A DNA stretch of 59,812 bases from Lachnospira sp. UBA3212 (GCA_002363615.1 DEWK01000001.1:1-59812), one strand, 5' to 3'. Positions 8,367 to 18,042 are shown, counted from the stretch's first letter. Notes: generated by a model not told the origin, from the sequence alone. A program made the numbers and translations.

Positions 8367-9272
8367 TTATTTTCCCTGAATCCAATCAAAAGTTTCTATG
8401 ATATTTTCCCTTTGGAAAAATGGTACGTCTGCATGATCCCAGCCTTCTTTTAATCTTAATTCAACTTTTTCTTCTCCCCCAATGGCCTTCATGGTTCCAT
8501 ACATTGCCACAGACTGTTCATAGGACACCAGTCCATCCTTGGTTCCATGCACCAAAAGGGTTCTTGGCATCTTGTCACTTACATGGAGAGCCGGATTTGA
8601 TAAAAGCATGTCTTGGTAGGCCTTGGGATTTTCATCAATATCTCCAAAGAAATTCCGATACTGCCAAGCTTCTAGTCTTTTTCCAATCAAGTAATTGAAA
8701 CATCCAAACCAAAGAATGAGATTCTTTACCAAGGCTTCATCTTTTTCCACATATTCTTTTAGGTAATCATCCCCTGCACTTAAACAGGCAAGCCCCGCCA
8801 AATGAGCTCCCGCAGATCCACCTAAAATAGTAATCTCCTCGGCATCTATTCCCAGTTCTTCTGCATGTTCTTTCAAGTATTTGATTGCTTTTCTAATCTG
8901 CACGACCGGAAGGGGATAATGGCCCTGCGGTGCTAAGGTATAGCCCAAGGAAATCACCACAAATCCTCTCTCTAGTCCATAAAGGAAAGGCTGAAATTCC
9001 ACCGAACTTTTCTGACCAAAAAACCAGGCTCCCCCATGTACTTCGATAAAGACAGGTGCCTTCTCAGCCTGGTTTTCCGGAAAGTAGAGATCCATTTTAG
9101 CATCCTTCTCTTCCGAGTAGGCTACATCTAGCATCTTACGAATTCCTTTGGCCGCCTCTTTGGGCATATGAGGAATCATATTTACTGCATCTATAATATC
9201 TTCTCTTCCACCCCAACGTTCTCTTGTTTCTTTTACTGCCTGCGCAATCTCTTTGCCGTAATCAAGTTTCAT
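8367..9272 (-). CDS. Alpha/beta hydrolase, carboxylesterase type
   Basis: 301 residues from the ATG at 9272, which has AAGGAG in front. It shows the oxyanion motif HGGAW and the nucleophile elbow GGSAGAH (Ser), with a late HGTKDGLV (Asp) and a WDHADV (His) completing a catalytic triad. This is the hormone-sensitive-lipase/BD-FAE-like esterase plan. No signal peptide, so it is cytoplasmic. Possible substrates are acetylated sugars or small esters. First gene of the unit running to 6323; a TATAAT stands at 9310-9305 but the -35 is poor. Confidence 0.85.
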   Translation of the reverse strand: MKLDYGKEIAQAVKETRERWGGREDIIDAVNMIPHMPKEAAKGIRKMLDVAYSEEKDAKMDLYFPENQAEKAPVFIEVHGGAWFFGQKSSVEFQPFLYGLERGFVVISLGYTLAPQGHYPLPVVQIRKAIKYLKEHAEELGIDAEEITILGGSAGAHLAGLACLSAGDDYLKEYVEKDEALVKNLILWFGCFNYLIGKRLEAWQYRNFFGDIDENPKAYQDMLLSNPALHVSDKMPRTLLVHGTKDGLVSYEQSVAMYGTMKAIGGEEKVELRLKEGWDHADVPFFQRENIIETFDWIQGK

Positions 9273-9381
9273 ATCTGTCTCCTTATGTTTCACTTCATGA
9301 TTTTATTATAACATTGATTGGCAAAATTAGTATCACTATTCTTAGTGACTACACCACGATCCCCCGGCTGCCCAACGCCAT

Positions 9382-9412
9382 AAAAAAAGACATCCCCCAA
9401 AGGGCATATCTC
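9382..9412 (-). terminator. Intrinsic terminator
   Basis: On the minus strand a hairpin (arms 9410-9402 and 9397-9389, one mismatch and one G:U pair) is followed by seven U. It follows the stop of the 9417-9938 gene by five bases and closes the 11651-9417 unit. Confidence 0.7.
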
Positions 9413-9416
9413 TTCT

Positions 9417-9938
9417 CTACAACCATTCAATATCTTCTTTTTCTTCCTTCTTGTTTTCGCTAGGAGTTAAAATCCGATCCAACTCTGCTTGCATGATTGC
9501 ATTAGTATCCCGTTTATAACCCTTTGTTTTTTTAAAGCCCTGACAATGGTCCATGGCTTCCTCCTTAGCAAGTTCATAAAACTTATTAAGATTACGGATT
9601 TCCAATAGGCGAATAAGAATCAAAGCCACGCAGCTTAGTTCTATAACAAATCGTAAAAAGGCCTTCTGTTCTCCACGAATAATATAAAACACAATATTAT
9701 TAATATAATAGGTTCTGATTACCGCTATGACAACCATAAGGAGTGAGATAAAACCATAGATGACAACTCCCAGCCAATGATCTAGGACAATTAAAAGAAG
9801 GCCTACAAAAGAAAGGATAACCTTTAAGCAAAAAAAGAAATCGTATTCACTCACAATAATTCTTTCAGAAGGAATGAGAATGAGCCTATAGATATCTATC
9901 AACAAAAAAATCGCCGGTAAAATCAAAAAAGTCATCAC
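9417..9938 (-). CDS. Membrane protein of unknown function
   Basis: 173 residues with four hydrophobic segments in the first 120 residues and a charged cytoplasmic tail of about 60 residues. No family recognised. The only start available is a GTG whose bases overlap the stop of a 31-codon frame (9935-10030). The junction holds an A7 run, and a -1 slip there would join both frames into a protein of about 204 residues. So this may be the 3' part of a longer gene. Last gene of a unit with a thioredoxin-like protein and a ZIP transporter. Confidence 0.55.
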   Translation of the reverse strand: MMTFLILPAIFLLIDIYRLILIPSERIIVSEYDFFFCLKVILSFVGLLLIVLDHWLGVVIYGFISLLMVVIAVIRTYYINNIVFYIIRGEQKAFLRFVIELSCVALILIRLLEIRNLNKFYELAKEEAMDHCQGFKKTKGYKRDTNAIMQAELDRILTPSENKKEEKEDIEWL

Positions 9939-10030
9939 CTTTTTTTCAACAGAGGATACTGCTTTAAATAAAAATCAATAAATTTTTCACCCTTAAGATG
10001 TTTATAGGTTTCACTGTAATCTCGTATCAT
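9935..10030 (-). CDS. 31-codon frame, small protein or 5' part of the next gene
   Basis: A short frame starts at an ATG overlapping the stop of the thioredoxin-like gene (ATGA) and ends at a TGA overlapping the GTG of the membrane-protein gene. The peptide is hydrophilic, with many Lys, Tyr and Phe, like a cytoplasmic lead-in to a membrane helix. An A7 run (minus strand of 9940-9946) just before its stop could allow a -1 shift into the membrane-protein frame. Either a coupled small ORF or the beginning of a gene broken by a homopolymer change. Confidence 0.45.
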   Translation of the reverse strand: MIRDYSETYKHLKGEKFIDFYLKQYPLLKKR

Positions 10031-10470
10031 TTCATACACTCCCCAATTTCCTCAAGATTCTTTTCCGGTTCAAGCCACAACTTTTGCCTTTTCCCTGACT
10101 CAATAATAAGAAGAGCCGGCACCCGGCTAACACCATATTGATCTAGCAGGTTGTACATTTCTTCACTCTTTGAACCTTGACGGTCCAAGGAGGTATTGTA
10201 GGTTACAAAGGTTATCCGGTGCTTTCTTAAAACCGGACTTAATTGTTCTTCAAAACCCAAACAGGTTGGACAATCTTCCCGCCTAATATATACAAACGTT
10301 TTTTTCTTTGATTTTAAAGATTCTTTTAATTCTTCCAAGGACAAACTTTCATAAGTATCCCGACTCCTGTTGTCCGTATGTGCCTCCTCTAAGCGTAACT
10401 TAAGAAAAAACACCAAGCCCAAAACAAAAACAAAAGAAAGTAAAAGAATCCTACTAATCTGCTTTTTCAT
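10027..10470 (-). CDS. Membrane-anchored thioredoxin-like protein (CPTC)
   Basis: 147 residues: an N-terminal hydrophobic anchor (about 8-24), then a thioredoxin-like domain with the redox motif CPTC in the context REDCPTCLGFE near residue 75, and the cis-Pro segment RVPALLII. Expected to act outside the membrane as a thiol-disulfide oxidoreductase. The motif and short length resemble accessory thioredoxins found near bacteriocin loci, but none is adjacent here. It starts 7 bases after the ZIP transporter stop. Confidence 0.8.
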   Translation of the reverse strand: MKKQISRILLLSFVFVLGLVFFLKLRLEEAHTDNRSRDTYESLSLEELKESLKSKKKTFVYIRREDCPTCLGFEEQLSPVLRKHRITFVTYNTSLDRQGSKSEEMYNLLDQYGVSRVPALLIIESGKRQKLWLEPEKNLEEIGECMK

Positions 10471-10477
10471 TATTTTT

Positions 10478-11269
10478 CTAACCTAAAAGCACATCTAGCA
10501 CCATCATCAAAGAAAATCCAATGCCGAAGCAAATGGTTCCTGCGTTACTGTGTTCGCCGCTAGACATCTCCGGGATTAATTCTTCTACTACCACATACAT
10601 CATGGCTCCTGCAGCGAAACTCAAGAAATATGGGAGGCCCAAAGTTACCGCACCCGCTGCAAGAATTGTAAGGATTGTCCCAATAGGTTCCACAATTCCT
10701 GAAAGGGTTCCCATAAGGAAGGCCTTCGTTTTACTCATGCCTTCCGCACGAAGGGGCATAGAAATAATGGCACCTTCCGGGAAATTCTGAATAGCGATAC
10801 CAATGGAAAGAGCCATGGCAGCACCAATAGAAAGTTCCGGATTTTTAGCTGCAAGACCGGCAAAAACCACGCCTACCGCCATACCCTCTGGAATATTATG
10901 GATGGTAACTGCAAGCACCATCATAGAAGTCTTGCGAAGATGGTGGTTGGAAAGCCCCTCCGCCTTGTCGGCATAAAGGTGAATATGTGGGACTAAGCTA
11001 TCAATCAAAAGTAAAAAACCAATGCCCAGCCAAAAACCAATGACCGCCGGAAACACGGAATTTTCCATGCCATTATCCTTAGCAATCTGCATGGAGGGAA
11101 TCAAAAGACTCCAGATCGCTGCTGCCACCATTACACCAGAGGCAAAACCCTGAAGGGATTTTTGCACCTTATCATGCATCTTGTCTTTCATAAAAACTAC
11201 CATCATAGAACCCAAGGTGGTCCCAAGAAATGGTACTAAAATACCAAAAATCACACTTTTTGTAAGCAT
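10478..11269 (-). CDS. ZIP-family divalent metal transporter
   Basis: 263 residues with eight membrane segments. Transmembrane helices IV and V bear the ZIP metal site: HNIPEG near the centre and NFPEG about 45 residues on. Imports zinc or iron, as in ZupT/GufA relatives. The start at 11269 is chosen because it follows an AGAGG and almost abuts the stop of the PTPS-like gene; longer starts would run well into that gene. Part of the 11651-9417 unit. Confidence 0.9.
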   Translation of the reverse strand: MLTKSVIFGILVPFLGTTLGSMMVVFMKDKMHDKVQKSLQGFASGVMVAAAIWSLLIPSMQIAKDNGMENSVFPAVIGFWLGIGFLLLIDSLVPHIHLYADKAEGLSNHHLRKTSMMVLAVTIHNIPEGMAVGVVFAGLAAKNPELSIGAAMALSIGIAIQNFPEGAIISMPLRAEGMSKTKAFLMGTLSGIVEPIGTILTILAAGAVTLGLPYFLSFAAGAMMYVVVEELIPEMSSGEHSNAGTICFGIGFSLMMVLDVLLG

Positions 11270-11270
11270 A

Positions 11271-11651
11271 TTAAACATCCTCTTCCTCATCGAACACATC
11301 AACAATATAAGACCTTGTTGGCGTTTCGGAAATTTCAAGACGTAAAACCATCCAACCTCGAACCTTTAACTCTTCCCCGATTTTCAAACGGAAAAACTCG
11401 CCAATATTTTCCAGAGTAGGATTAATCACATCAAAAGGACGAATTTCATTCAAATACTTATCCTGATAATCATTTAAAATGGTTTCTACCGTCTGCTCTA
11501 CGATGGAGAACTGTACAAACTCATCAACCACTTTTAGGACATCCAGCTGAAGTTCCCAAGTGTGGGGATGAATCCGTCCCATCTTCCCATCAATCAGGAT
11601 GGAATGATCCGCATTCAAGTAGAACTTGTATTTATATCTGCTGTGTTTCAT
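11271..11651 (-). CDS. 6-pyruvoyl-tetrahydropterin synthase-related protein, XrtG-associated type
   Basis: 126 residues of the PTPS/QueD fold. NADHS supplies one zinc-type His and HPHTWEL two more positions, and NPTLENIGEF is the usual T-x-E-N motif. The catalytic Cys of QueD between these motifs is missing, so it is unlikely to be a normal queuosine enzyme. Small PTPS-related proteins of this kind are known companions of exosortase G and its glycosyltransferase, which lie next door (14322-16375). A second copy of the domain is fused to the membrane protein at 18165-21143. A good promoter precedes it. Confidence 0.8.
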   Translation of the reverse strand: MKHSRYKYKFYLNADHSILIDGKMGRIHPHTWELQLDVLKVVDEFVQFSIVEQTVETILNDYQDKYLNEIRPFDVINPTLENIGEFFRLKIGEELKVRGWMVLRLEISETPTRSYIVDVFDEEEDV

Positions 11652-11670
11652 AATCTCATCCGTCTCCTTT

Positions 11671-11698
11671 ATTCTACCACAGTTTTTTATTCTTTCAA
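11671..11698 (-). promoter_or_regulatory. Promoter of the PTPS-ZIP-thioredoxin unit
   Basis: Minus strand: -35 TTGAAA (11698-11693), 16-bp spacer, -10 TAGAAT (11676-11671), about 20 bases before the ATG at 11651. An AAGGAG site lies between. Confidence 0.6.
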
Positions 11699-11706
11699 GA
11701 CAAAAG

Positions 11707-14307
11707 TTAGTTATATCTAACTTTATTCTTTCTTCTGACTCTTTTTAACATACTTATTATGCATATAACAAGAAAAAGGCAAGCACTTATCCCTGAGATT
11801 CCTGCAGATTCTTTGAAATAACTAGGAAGGTATTTCAATGTCAGCTTGTGGCTACCGGTGGAAATTCCTTCTACACCTAGGAAACAGCCTAACATTTTCT
11901 TAGGTTCAACCGGCTTTCCATCTACCATCATCTTCCAGTTCTTGCTGTAAGGAATCGTGGTCATAAGCACCTGATCCTCATTGAACTCAACCTGCATTTG
12001 AATAAGGTTCTCTTTTTCTATCGTAATATGATTATTTTGTCTTTGAATTTCCTCAGTGATTTTCCTTAAGGCCGAGGTGTCCTCGCTGTAAAATAAGGGT
12101 TCTCCAAAATCTCCCGACCCCATCTTTAGGGAAATTTCAATATCAAGGCTTGTGCCTGCATCAAAGGAACCAAGACAAACTACTTCCTTCTCAAAATCAC
12201 CTAAAACACTGCCCCTGCTTTCACCATTGACTTTTAAGCCTACTTCCTGGCTGGAAGAACTAGGAAGGAAAAGATAAAGTGTCTTGGTATTAGGTACCTG
12301 TAGGAGGTAATGAATCACACCATTTCCATCTTTTTCAAAGAACGAATGGCCTTGGTAAAGAGTTTCCTTGCATCCGTCCAAAACCCTGGAATCATACGAA
12401 ACCTTTTGGTAAACCGCATCCTTATGGTTGGTCAGGGAGGTAAGTAACTTGTTTTGCCGTTCAAACACATTGTCCTTGGTGGATAGCAGGTCCTCTTGTA
12501 AAAGATCTTTCTCAGAGGCAAAGGCCAAGGGAAGAACAAACTCATTTTCATAGAGCGTGATTTGATCTGTCTGACCAATTTGGGTGTAGGCAGAATCTAG
12601 TGGTTCCCTGGATAAAACATATTTCACTCCTAAAAAAGAGTTGATTCCCACGGTGTTTCCCCGACCATACATCAAGTAATATGGGCCATATTTGTTGTAA
12701 CCCAGATTATTTAAAAATTCCATCGGCTCTGCTTCCTGGGTGGAACTAAAATGATTCACTCCATGATAACCTAAGAGCATGGAGTCATTCAAAGAATAGT
12801 AAAAGGTCTTTTCCATACGATAAAAGGTATCCGGCGTTTCCCTTTGAGCCAGGTAATCCATCACCGGCTCCAGTTCTTCCACGTAGCCCTCAATACTGTT
12901 ATCCGCATAGGAATTGTATTGGAGGTAGGCAAAGCCACAGGTATAGGCATTTCCAAGGGATAAGACTAAAATTAAAATTTCCACTAGGGGTTTTAAAAGA
13001 TCCTCTAAGTGTTTTCTGCGATACAAAAGATACGAAGTTCCACTTAAAAGTAAAACATCAAAAATAGCATATTTCAAATTGTCCAAATCCCAGAACATGT
13101 AATTACTAAAGATTGATCCGGAAACCAAAAGCAAAAGGACCACGATCATCTTCCATTCCTTGGTATAGCCCTCCAGCTTTTGAAAGGCTTCCTGAGATAG
13201 AAGTAACAGAAAGAAACAAACCACAAACGCATAACGATGAGGAAAGAGGTTGGTTTTAGAAAAACCATGCCAGATCGTGTCCAGGGTTTCAAAATAAAGA
13301 GAAAGAAACAGAATCACAAGCATAAGGGCAGATAAGATTTTTTTCTTCCACTTAATTTTGCTATTTAAGAAAAAAGCACACAAAAAATAAAGACCAATGA
13401 CACCAATAAAAACATTTGGCAGGTCGCTAAATTCTGTGTTTAACTGGTTTCCTCCGGTAAAGAACTTAGCAATCCCATTTAATAAGGGGTAGTTGGTATT
13501 TAAATTTACAGAAAAGGTATCTCCTGTACTTCTGCTGCCCATGGAAGATAAGATGCCCGGAATTAAAATAACTGCAGACATACCAATAGACAAAAGGGCT
13601 GAGCATCCCGTTTTAAATAAATAAGGAAGGGCTCCCTTTCCCTGACATCCAGTGTAATAAAATAAATACAGAACCACAAACAGGCCAATCATATAACCGG
13701 TATAATAATTCGATACAATCGTTATAAAAAAGGTTAAAATAAATGGAATGGCTGACTTTTTTTGATAGATTCGTTTCAAAGCCCAGATTACCAAAGGCAA
13801 AAGATAGACTCCATCTAGCCACATTAGGTTCATGGAATACTTTAAAACAAATCCGCATAGGGCATAACTGGTAGAAAACATCAAATCCACATAGGTTTCC
13901 TCATGGTCTGAATGGAAACAAAGATAAGAAGTAAAACCGGCAAGCCCCACTTTCATCAGTCCCAAAACCATTAAGGCTGTTGGTAGTTCCTTAGCCGAAA
14001 TAAATAAAAGAAAAAAGTTTAAGGGACTGAACAGATAGTAGGAAGCAAAGCCAATGGCATCTCCTCCCAGGGTTTTTGAAAAACTGTAAAAAAATCCCTT
14101 CCCCTCCATCACCATGCTTTTTAGATAACTATAAAAGCTCACATACTGACCATTTAAATCGGAGGTTAACACCGTCTTTGATACCACCGGATAAATTCCA
14201 AGTCGGTTATAAATCATAAGCAAAATCGTGGCAGGAAGCAAAAAAGAAACCAAATACTTAACTTGTTTTGTGGTAAGCAAAGTATGAAGATCCATATCTA
14301 GTTTCAT
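11707..14307 (-). CDS. YfhO-family multi-pass membrane protein
   Basis: 866 residues with about a dozen membrane helices in the first 480 residues, a large extracytoplasmic domain (about 480-830), and a last helix with a basic tail. The LNGQYVSFYSYLKSM segment and the later NWKMMVDGKP segment are typical of the YfhO family, which is linked to glycosylation of lipoteichoic acid or envelope glycans and has a GT-C-like fold. It lies 14 bases after the glycosyltransferase gene and ends the XrtG operon, suggesting a role in surface glycan or glycoprotein assembly. Confidence 0.87.
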   Translation of the reverse strand: MKLDMDLHTLLTTKQVKYLVSFLLPATILLMIYNRLGIYPVVSKTVLTSDLNGQYVSFYSYLKSMVMEGKGFFYSFSKTLGGDAIGFASYYLFSPLNFFLLFISAKELPTALMVLGLMKVGLAGFTSYLCFHSDHEETYVDLMFSTSYALCGFVLKYSMNLMWLDGVYLLPLVIWALKRIYQKKSAIPFILTFFITIVSNYYTGYMIGLFVVLYLFYYTGCQGKGALPYLFKTGCSALLSIGMSAVILIPGILSSMGSRSTGDTFSVNLNTNYPLLNGIAKFFTGGNQLNTEFSDLPNVFIGVIGLYFLCAFFLNSKIKWKKKILSALMLVILFLSLYFETLDTIWHGFSKTNLFPHRYAFVVCFFLLLLSQEAFQKLEGYTKEWKMIVVLLLLVSGSIFSNYMFWDLDNLKYAIFDVLLLSGTSYLLYRRKHLEDLLKPLVEILILVLSLGNAYTCGFAYLQYNSYADNSIEGYVEELEPVMDYLAQRETPDTFYRMEKTFYYSLNDSMLLGYHGVNHFSSTQEAEPMEFLNNLGYNKYGPYYLMYGRGNTVGINSFLGVKYVLSREPLDSAYTQIGQTDQITLYENEFVLPLAFASEKDLLQEDLLSTKDNVFERQNKLLTSLTNHKDAVYQKVSYDSRVLDGCKETLYQGHSFFEKDGNGVIHYLLQVPNTKTLYLFLPSSSSQEVGLKVNGESRGSVLGDFEKEVVCLGSFDAGTSLDIEISLKMGSGDFGEPLFYSEDTSALRKITEEIQRQNNHITIEKENLIQMQVEFNEDQVLMTTIPYSKNWKMMVDGKPVEPKKMLGCFLGVEGISTGSHKLTLKYLPSYFKESAGISGISACLFLVICIISMLKRVRRKNKVRYN

Positions 14308-14321
14308 AAATAATCCTCCTT

Positions 14322-15722
14322 TTATTTTTTCTTACTTGCTAAGCTTTCATGATTCTTATGATAGTTCTTACGGATAGCTTGAACAATTATATTTAAAAAT
14401 GAAAAATCTAATTTAATAATATCGAAAAAGCTCTTCTTCTCTTCCGTGTAATCCTTGGATCTCCACTGGCCACCGGTGTTAATGCTATTAATAATTCCAG
14501 CAAAACGAATCCAAAAAATAAAGAAATTATAGAAAGGCATAAGAATAATCAAATACCAGTGTTTTAAATAATAGGCTTGGTACTTTGGAAATGCCTTTAA
14601 ATAAAGACTACAACTAATAAAATATAAGAAGCCTGAAAATATATAAAGGCCATAGATAATCCCCAAAGACCCTAAAATTAACTTCACAGAATATCCGGTA
14701 AAGGACAGGAAAATCAGGGCAAAATACCAAATCATCCGAGGAAAGGCAAAGGTATGATCAAAAATCAGAAGTCGAACAGCGAAATTCGATAAAAAGCCCT
14801 TCACCACAGAAACCCGCTTGTCCATAAACATATGGAGAACCTCTAATTCCCCACGCTGCCACCGCTGTCTTTGCGTATAAAGCTTATTTAATGTTTCAAT
14901 GGGATCAACCATGAAAATGGCATTTTCACAAAGAAGAACTCTCTCCTTTAACTTGGTACGAACCTGAAAGGTTACCTGGGTATCCTCACAAACCGTGTCC
15001 GTATTATAAAGTTCGGTTTTTAGAATCGTTGACTTTCGAAATGCGGAGAAGGCACCCGAAAGGGTAAAGACACTGTCTGTTTCAGACTCGTAATTACGGC
15101 CTGCCAAAAAGGCATTGGCATATTCGTAAAACTCGCACCTGCGAAAAAGCCTCCAAAGAAAACCTTTCGTTTTTTCAATATCCTTAGGATTGGTGAGAAT
15201 CGTTCCTGTCATACAAGTAATATCCAGATTACTTTCAAACTTTTCCACCATATTTTTTAAGGCATCTTTTTCTAAGACACCATCACTGTCAATGTGGATA
15301 ATATACTTTCCCTTGGCAGAAAAAAGTGCCATGTTTAGGGCCTTGGCTTTTCCCTGTCTAGCTTCCATCCACTGCATGGAAAGGGTGGGATATAGTTTCT
15401 GACAAAGTTCAAATACTTTGGCACTTTGATCCTTGGATTTATTATTCACCAGATAAACATCTATCATCTCATTGGGATAGGTGGACTCAGCAATGGAAGT
15501 AATACAATTTCTAAGGGTCGATTCCGAATTGTATACCGGAACAATAATCGTAATTTCCGGGTACTTAGCCACCGGTTTGGTCTTTTTTTGAAGTTGAATA
15601 TATTTTTTTATTAAAACAAGAAAACTGCCCACCGCCGGAATGATTTCCATAACCAGGGGAATAATAATCCAGGTCAGCCAGAAAATCAAAGATTTTGATA
15701 ATTGAATTAAAAAGGTATGCAT
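14322..15722 (-). CDS. Glycosyltransferase family 2, exosortase G-associated
   Basis: 466 residues. An N-terminal membrane helix, then a GT-A domain with TIIVPVYNSE (nucleotide site), DSDG (metal-binding DxD), CEDTQVTFQV (catalytic ED) and QRQRWQRGE (processive-type QxxRW), then three to four C-terminal membrane helices. This is the plan of membrane polysaccharide synthases. Its place beside XrtG matches the glycosyltransferase family known as an exosortase G companion. It probably builds or transfers a glycan at the membrane. 14 bases separate it from XrtG. Confidence 0.9.
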   Translation of the reverse strand: MHTFLIQLSKSLIFWLTWIIIPLVMEIIPAVGSFLVLIKKYIQLQKKTKPVAKYPEITIIVPVYNSESTLRNCITSIAESTYPNEMIDVYLVNNKSKDQSAKVFELCQKLYPTLSMQWMEARQGKAKALNMALFSAKGKYIIHIDSDGVLEKDALKNMVEKFESNLDITCMTGTILTNPKDIEKTKGFLWRLFRRCEFYEYANAFLAGRNYESETDSVFTLSGAFSAFRKSTILKTELYNTDTVCEDTQVTFQVRTKLKERVLLCENAIFMVDPIETLNKLYTQRQRWQRGELEVLHMFMDKRVSVVKGFLSNFAVRLLIFDHTFAFPRMIWYFALIFLSFTGYSVKLILGSLGIIYGLYIFSGFLYFISCSLYLKAFPKYQAYYLKHWYLIILMPFYNFFIFWIRFAGIINSINTGGQWRSKDYTEEKKSFFDIIKLDFSFLNIIVQAIRKNYHKNHESLASKKK

Positions 15723-15736
15723 ACCATCACCACTCC

Positions 15737-16375
15737 TTACCTGTCATCTTCCTGTTTTGCAGCCGACTCCTCTAAGGCATGTCCAGACTCATCTCCATAA
15801 CCAAAACTTCCCACCTTCTGATTTAAAATCTGTCCCTTGGTAAAGACCTTAAAATAAAGGGCTACGGTTAAAAGATAAAAAATCATTCGTCCAAAAACAG
15901 AATGCGCAAAATAAAACCAGTCATTTCCTCCAAAATAAATTACGGAACAAATTACTAGGATTCGAATGATATTAGACAGTAAGATCCAAACAAATCCCAC
16001 CAGGGAAAGCCAAATCTTTTTTTTGCTAGAATAAATCCCAAAGAACCATAAGAGAGACCAAAAGGCAATGGTCTCAATGATTCCGGAACATTCAAAATCC
16101 ACATGCAAAGAAACCGCTGCTGTATCCTTGGGAATAAAAAGCATACAGTATCGGTAATATGAATCAAACAATCCGCTTCCCTTTCCAATCCAACCAGAAA
16201 GATAAGCCACTAATTTTTGCATCGGCTCCACGGCAATGGGTTCAAACCACAAGAGTAAAAAAACGAAGAGCCCAACACTTCCCAAAAGAAATCTTTGGAA
16301 TTTCAAGTCAGCTCTTCGTAATACCCACAGAATGTAGAGCCAAACAATAAATCCTACAATCTGTAAAACAATCAT
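15737..16375 (-). CDS. xrtG: Exosortase G (XrtG)
   Basis: 212 residues and about six membrane helices. The exosortase/archaeosortase catalytic triad is visible in order: Cys96 in FECSGI, Arg138 in NIIRIL, His158 in FAHSVFGR. Exosortases cut and transfer proteins bearing a C-terminal hydrophobic sorting signal. XrtG is the Gram-positive branch, known for travelling with a glycosyltransferase and a PTPS-related protein, as here. The likely substrate is the gene just upstream, whose stop lies 2 bases before this start. Low similarity makes the subtype call depend partly on context. Confidence 0.88.
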   Translation of the reverse strand: MIVLQIVGFIVWLYILWVLRRADLKFQRFLLGSVGLFVFLLLWFEPIAVEPMQKLVAYLSGWIGKGSGLFDSYYRYCMLFIPKDTAAVSLHVDFECSGIIETIAFWSLLWFFGIYSSKKKIWLSLVGFVWILLSNIIRILVICSVIYFGGNDWFYFAHSVFGRMIFYLLTVALYFKVFTKGQILNQKVGSFGYGDESGHALEESAAKQEDDR

Positions 16376-16377
16376 CC

Positions 16378-18042
16378 TTAATTCCTAACTACACTCTTTT
16401 TCTTTTTTCTAAGATAGAGACCACCTGCTAACACACAGGCACCCATCATCGCTACCCCTAACACATATCCGGTCGGCGTTTGTGTATAAATCATTCCATC
16501 CTTGAAAATGCCATCATCATGAATCTTTACCTGCTTTACATCCTTGGCCTCAACAGCAAATAGCTTTTCAATGACCTCTGCAGGAATCTTCACCTCAAAC
16601 TCGTAAACACCGTAGGCACTATAATAACTATTCTTATGAATCGAAATCTTCCCCGAACATCCGCTTAAAAATTTTACATTATCTTCCGTTACCGAGCTAA
16701 TATTCTCTGACAAAAACTGATACACATTCATATTATAGGTAGAAGAAGTTCCGCGGAAACTTTGAAAGATTTGGCTGGTCACACATGCTTCATTGCCATA
16801 AGAATCCGTGGCGCATACATGAAGGGCAATGGTTTTTCCATTGATAGTAATGTAGTAAATACATTCATAAGAGCCCGAACGCTTTCCCCTTGCGGAAGAA
16901 TGATAGATTCGACATCCATGAAAATAAACATTGCCATCCTGATCCATTAAGACACTTAACTGATCCGTATCAGACTTGTCTCGACGATTCCAGGAAGAGT
17001 TCACCCCAGAAACCTCATCTTCCACTAGGATTTCCTCCGTTACCTCCTCTGTCACTTCTTTTTTGACCAAATAATTATTACCACTACGGAACTTATTTTT
17101 AGATACTATCTTCGCATGATAGTAATTTAGATAATAATTTTCATAGTAGGTCATGTACTGAGAATTATCCTCATACCTCTCATCCACCTGATTTAAAAGA
17201 AGAGCAAGATTTTCCAATTCCTGATCATTATAATAACTTCCCCAAGGATTAAAATCATAAGAAATCGTATAATAGGTAAGACTGCTATCATACCGGCTTA
17301 CCGTCTCATAAACCCACTTGGTCACTGTCTGTGTTTCCGTATGGTTAATCGTTTTGGTAGACATTGTCACAATGGAATCTACGGAATCATCTCCATCTAA
17401 GATATATGGTTTATCCTCCCAATCAGAATAATCCCCGTCAATGGTAATGGTGTCCCCCAAAGCTTGACTGGTGATGTTTTCACCGGCCTCTTTATTTTTC
17501 GTAGTCTCATCATCACTTACCTGATGTTCCACACTACCATCTGCCTTCTTAGGAACAAAGACCTGAGAAGTCTCGCCGCCGGTTTCTATCTGAACAAATA
17601 AAATATCCTTTGTCACCGACACTTCTTCTAAGTCAATGGCTACCTCCCACTCATTCTCACTCGCGTTTAAAATTCCGGTAGAAACCTGATAGTCCTTAGA
17701 AAAATCATCGGTTCCCACGAGAATCGTGCTGGCATCCTTGGATGGCCTTAGGGTAAGGGTAAGGGATGAACCCCCTTCAAAACTCAGCTTTGGCATGGTC
17801 TCTCTAATGGCAGAATAAGAAGAGTCCCCTCTTCCCTTTCCATAAAGATAAAGCTTTTGATCATCTACCTTCACACCAAAGTTTGTAAAATATTCTCCCG
17901 TTACGATCTCAGCATCCGCCCAATCTGAATAATCTCCATCTATGATAACTGGGCTGGCAGCCATTGTCTCTTTGTTCGTTTGCATACCAGCAAGGATCCC
18001 GGTCATGAAAAATAATCCACAAAAATACCTTTTATTTTTCAT
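16378..18042 (-). CDS. Secreted protein with Firmicu-CTERM-like sorting tail, predicted XrtG substrate
   Basis: 554 residues. A signal peptide (to about residue 28), then two copies of a DGDYSDW motif at about residues 35 and 202, each opening a beta-rich region, and a tyrosine-rich middle. The C-terminus has a PTGYVLG start, a hydrophobic helix with small residues, and a RKKKK tail: the three-part layout of an exosortase sorting signal, here of Firmicu-CTERM type. It is 2 bases upstream of xrtG. Processing and perhaps glycosylation on the cell surface is the inferred fate. No enzyme motif seen. Confidence 0.82.
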   Translation of the reverse strand: MKNKRYFCGLFFMTGILAGMQTNKETMAASPVIIDGDYSDWADAEIVTGEYFTNFGVKVDDQKLYLYGKGRGDSSYSAIRETMPKLSFEGGSSLTLTLRPSKDASTILVGTDDFSKDYQVSTGILNASENEWEVAIDLEEVSVTKDILFVQIETGGETSQVFVPKKADGSVEHQVSDDETTKNKEAGENITSQALGDTITIDGDYSDWEDKPYILDGDDSVDSIVTMSTKTINHTETQTVTKWVYETVSRYDSSLTYYTISYDFNPWGSYYNDQELENLALLLNQVDERYEDNSQYMTYYENYYLNYYHAKIVSKNKFRSGNNYLVKKEVTEEVTEEILVEDEVSGVNSSWNRRDKSDTDQLSVLMDQDGNVYFHGCRIYHSSARGKRSGSYECIYYITINGKTIALHVCATDSYGNEACVTSQIFQSFRGTSSTYNMNVYQFLSENISSVTEDNVKFLSGCSGKISIHKNSYYSAYGVYEFEVKIPAEVIEKLFAVEAKDVKQVKIHDDGIFKDGMIYTQTPTGYVLGVAMMGACVLAGGLYLRKKKKSVVRN

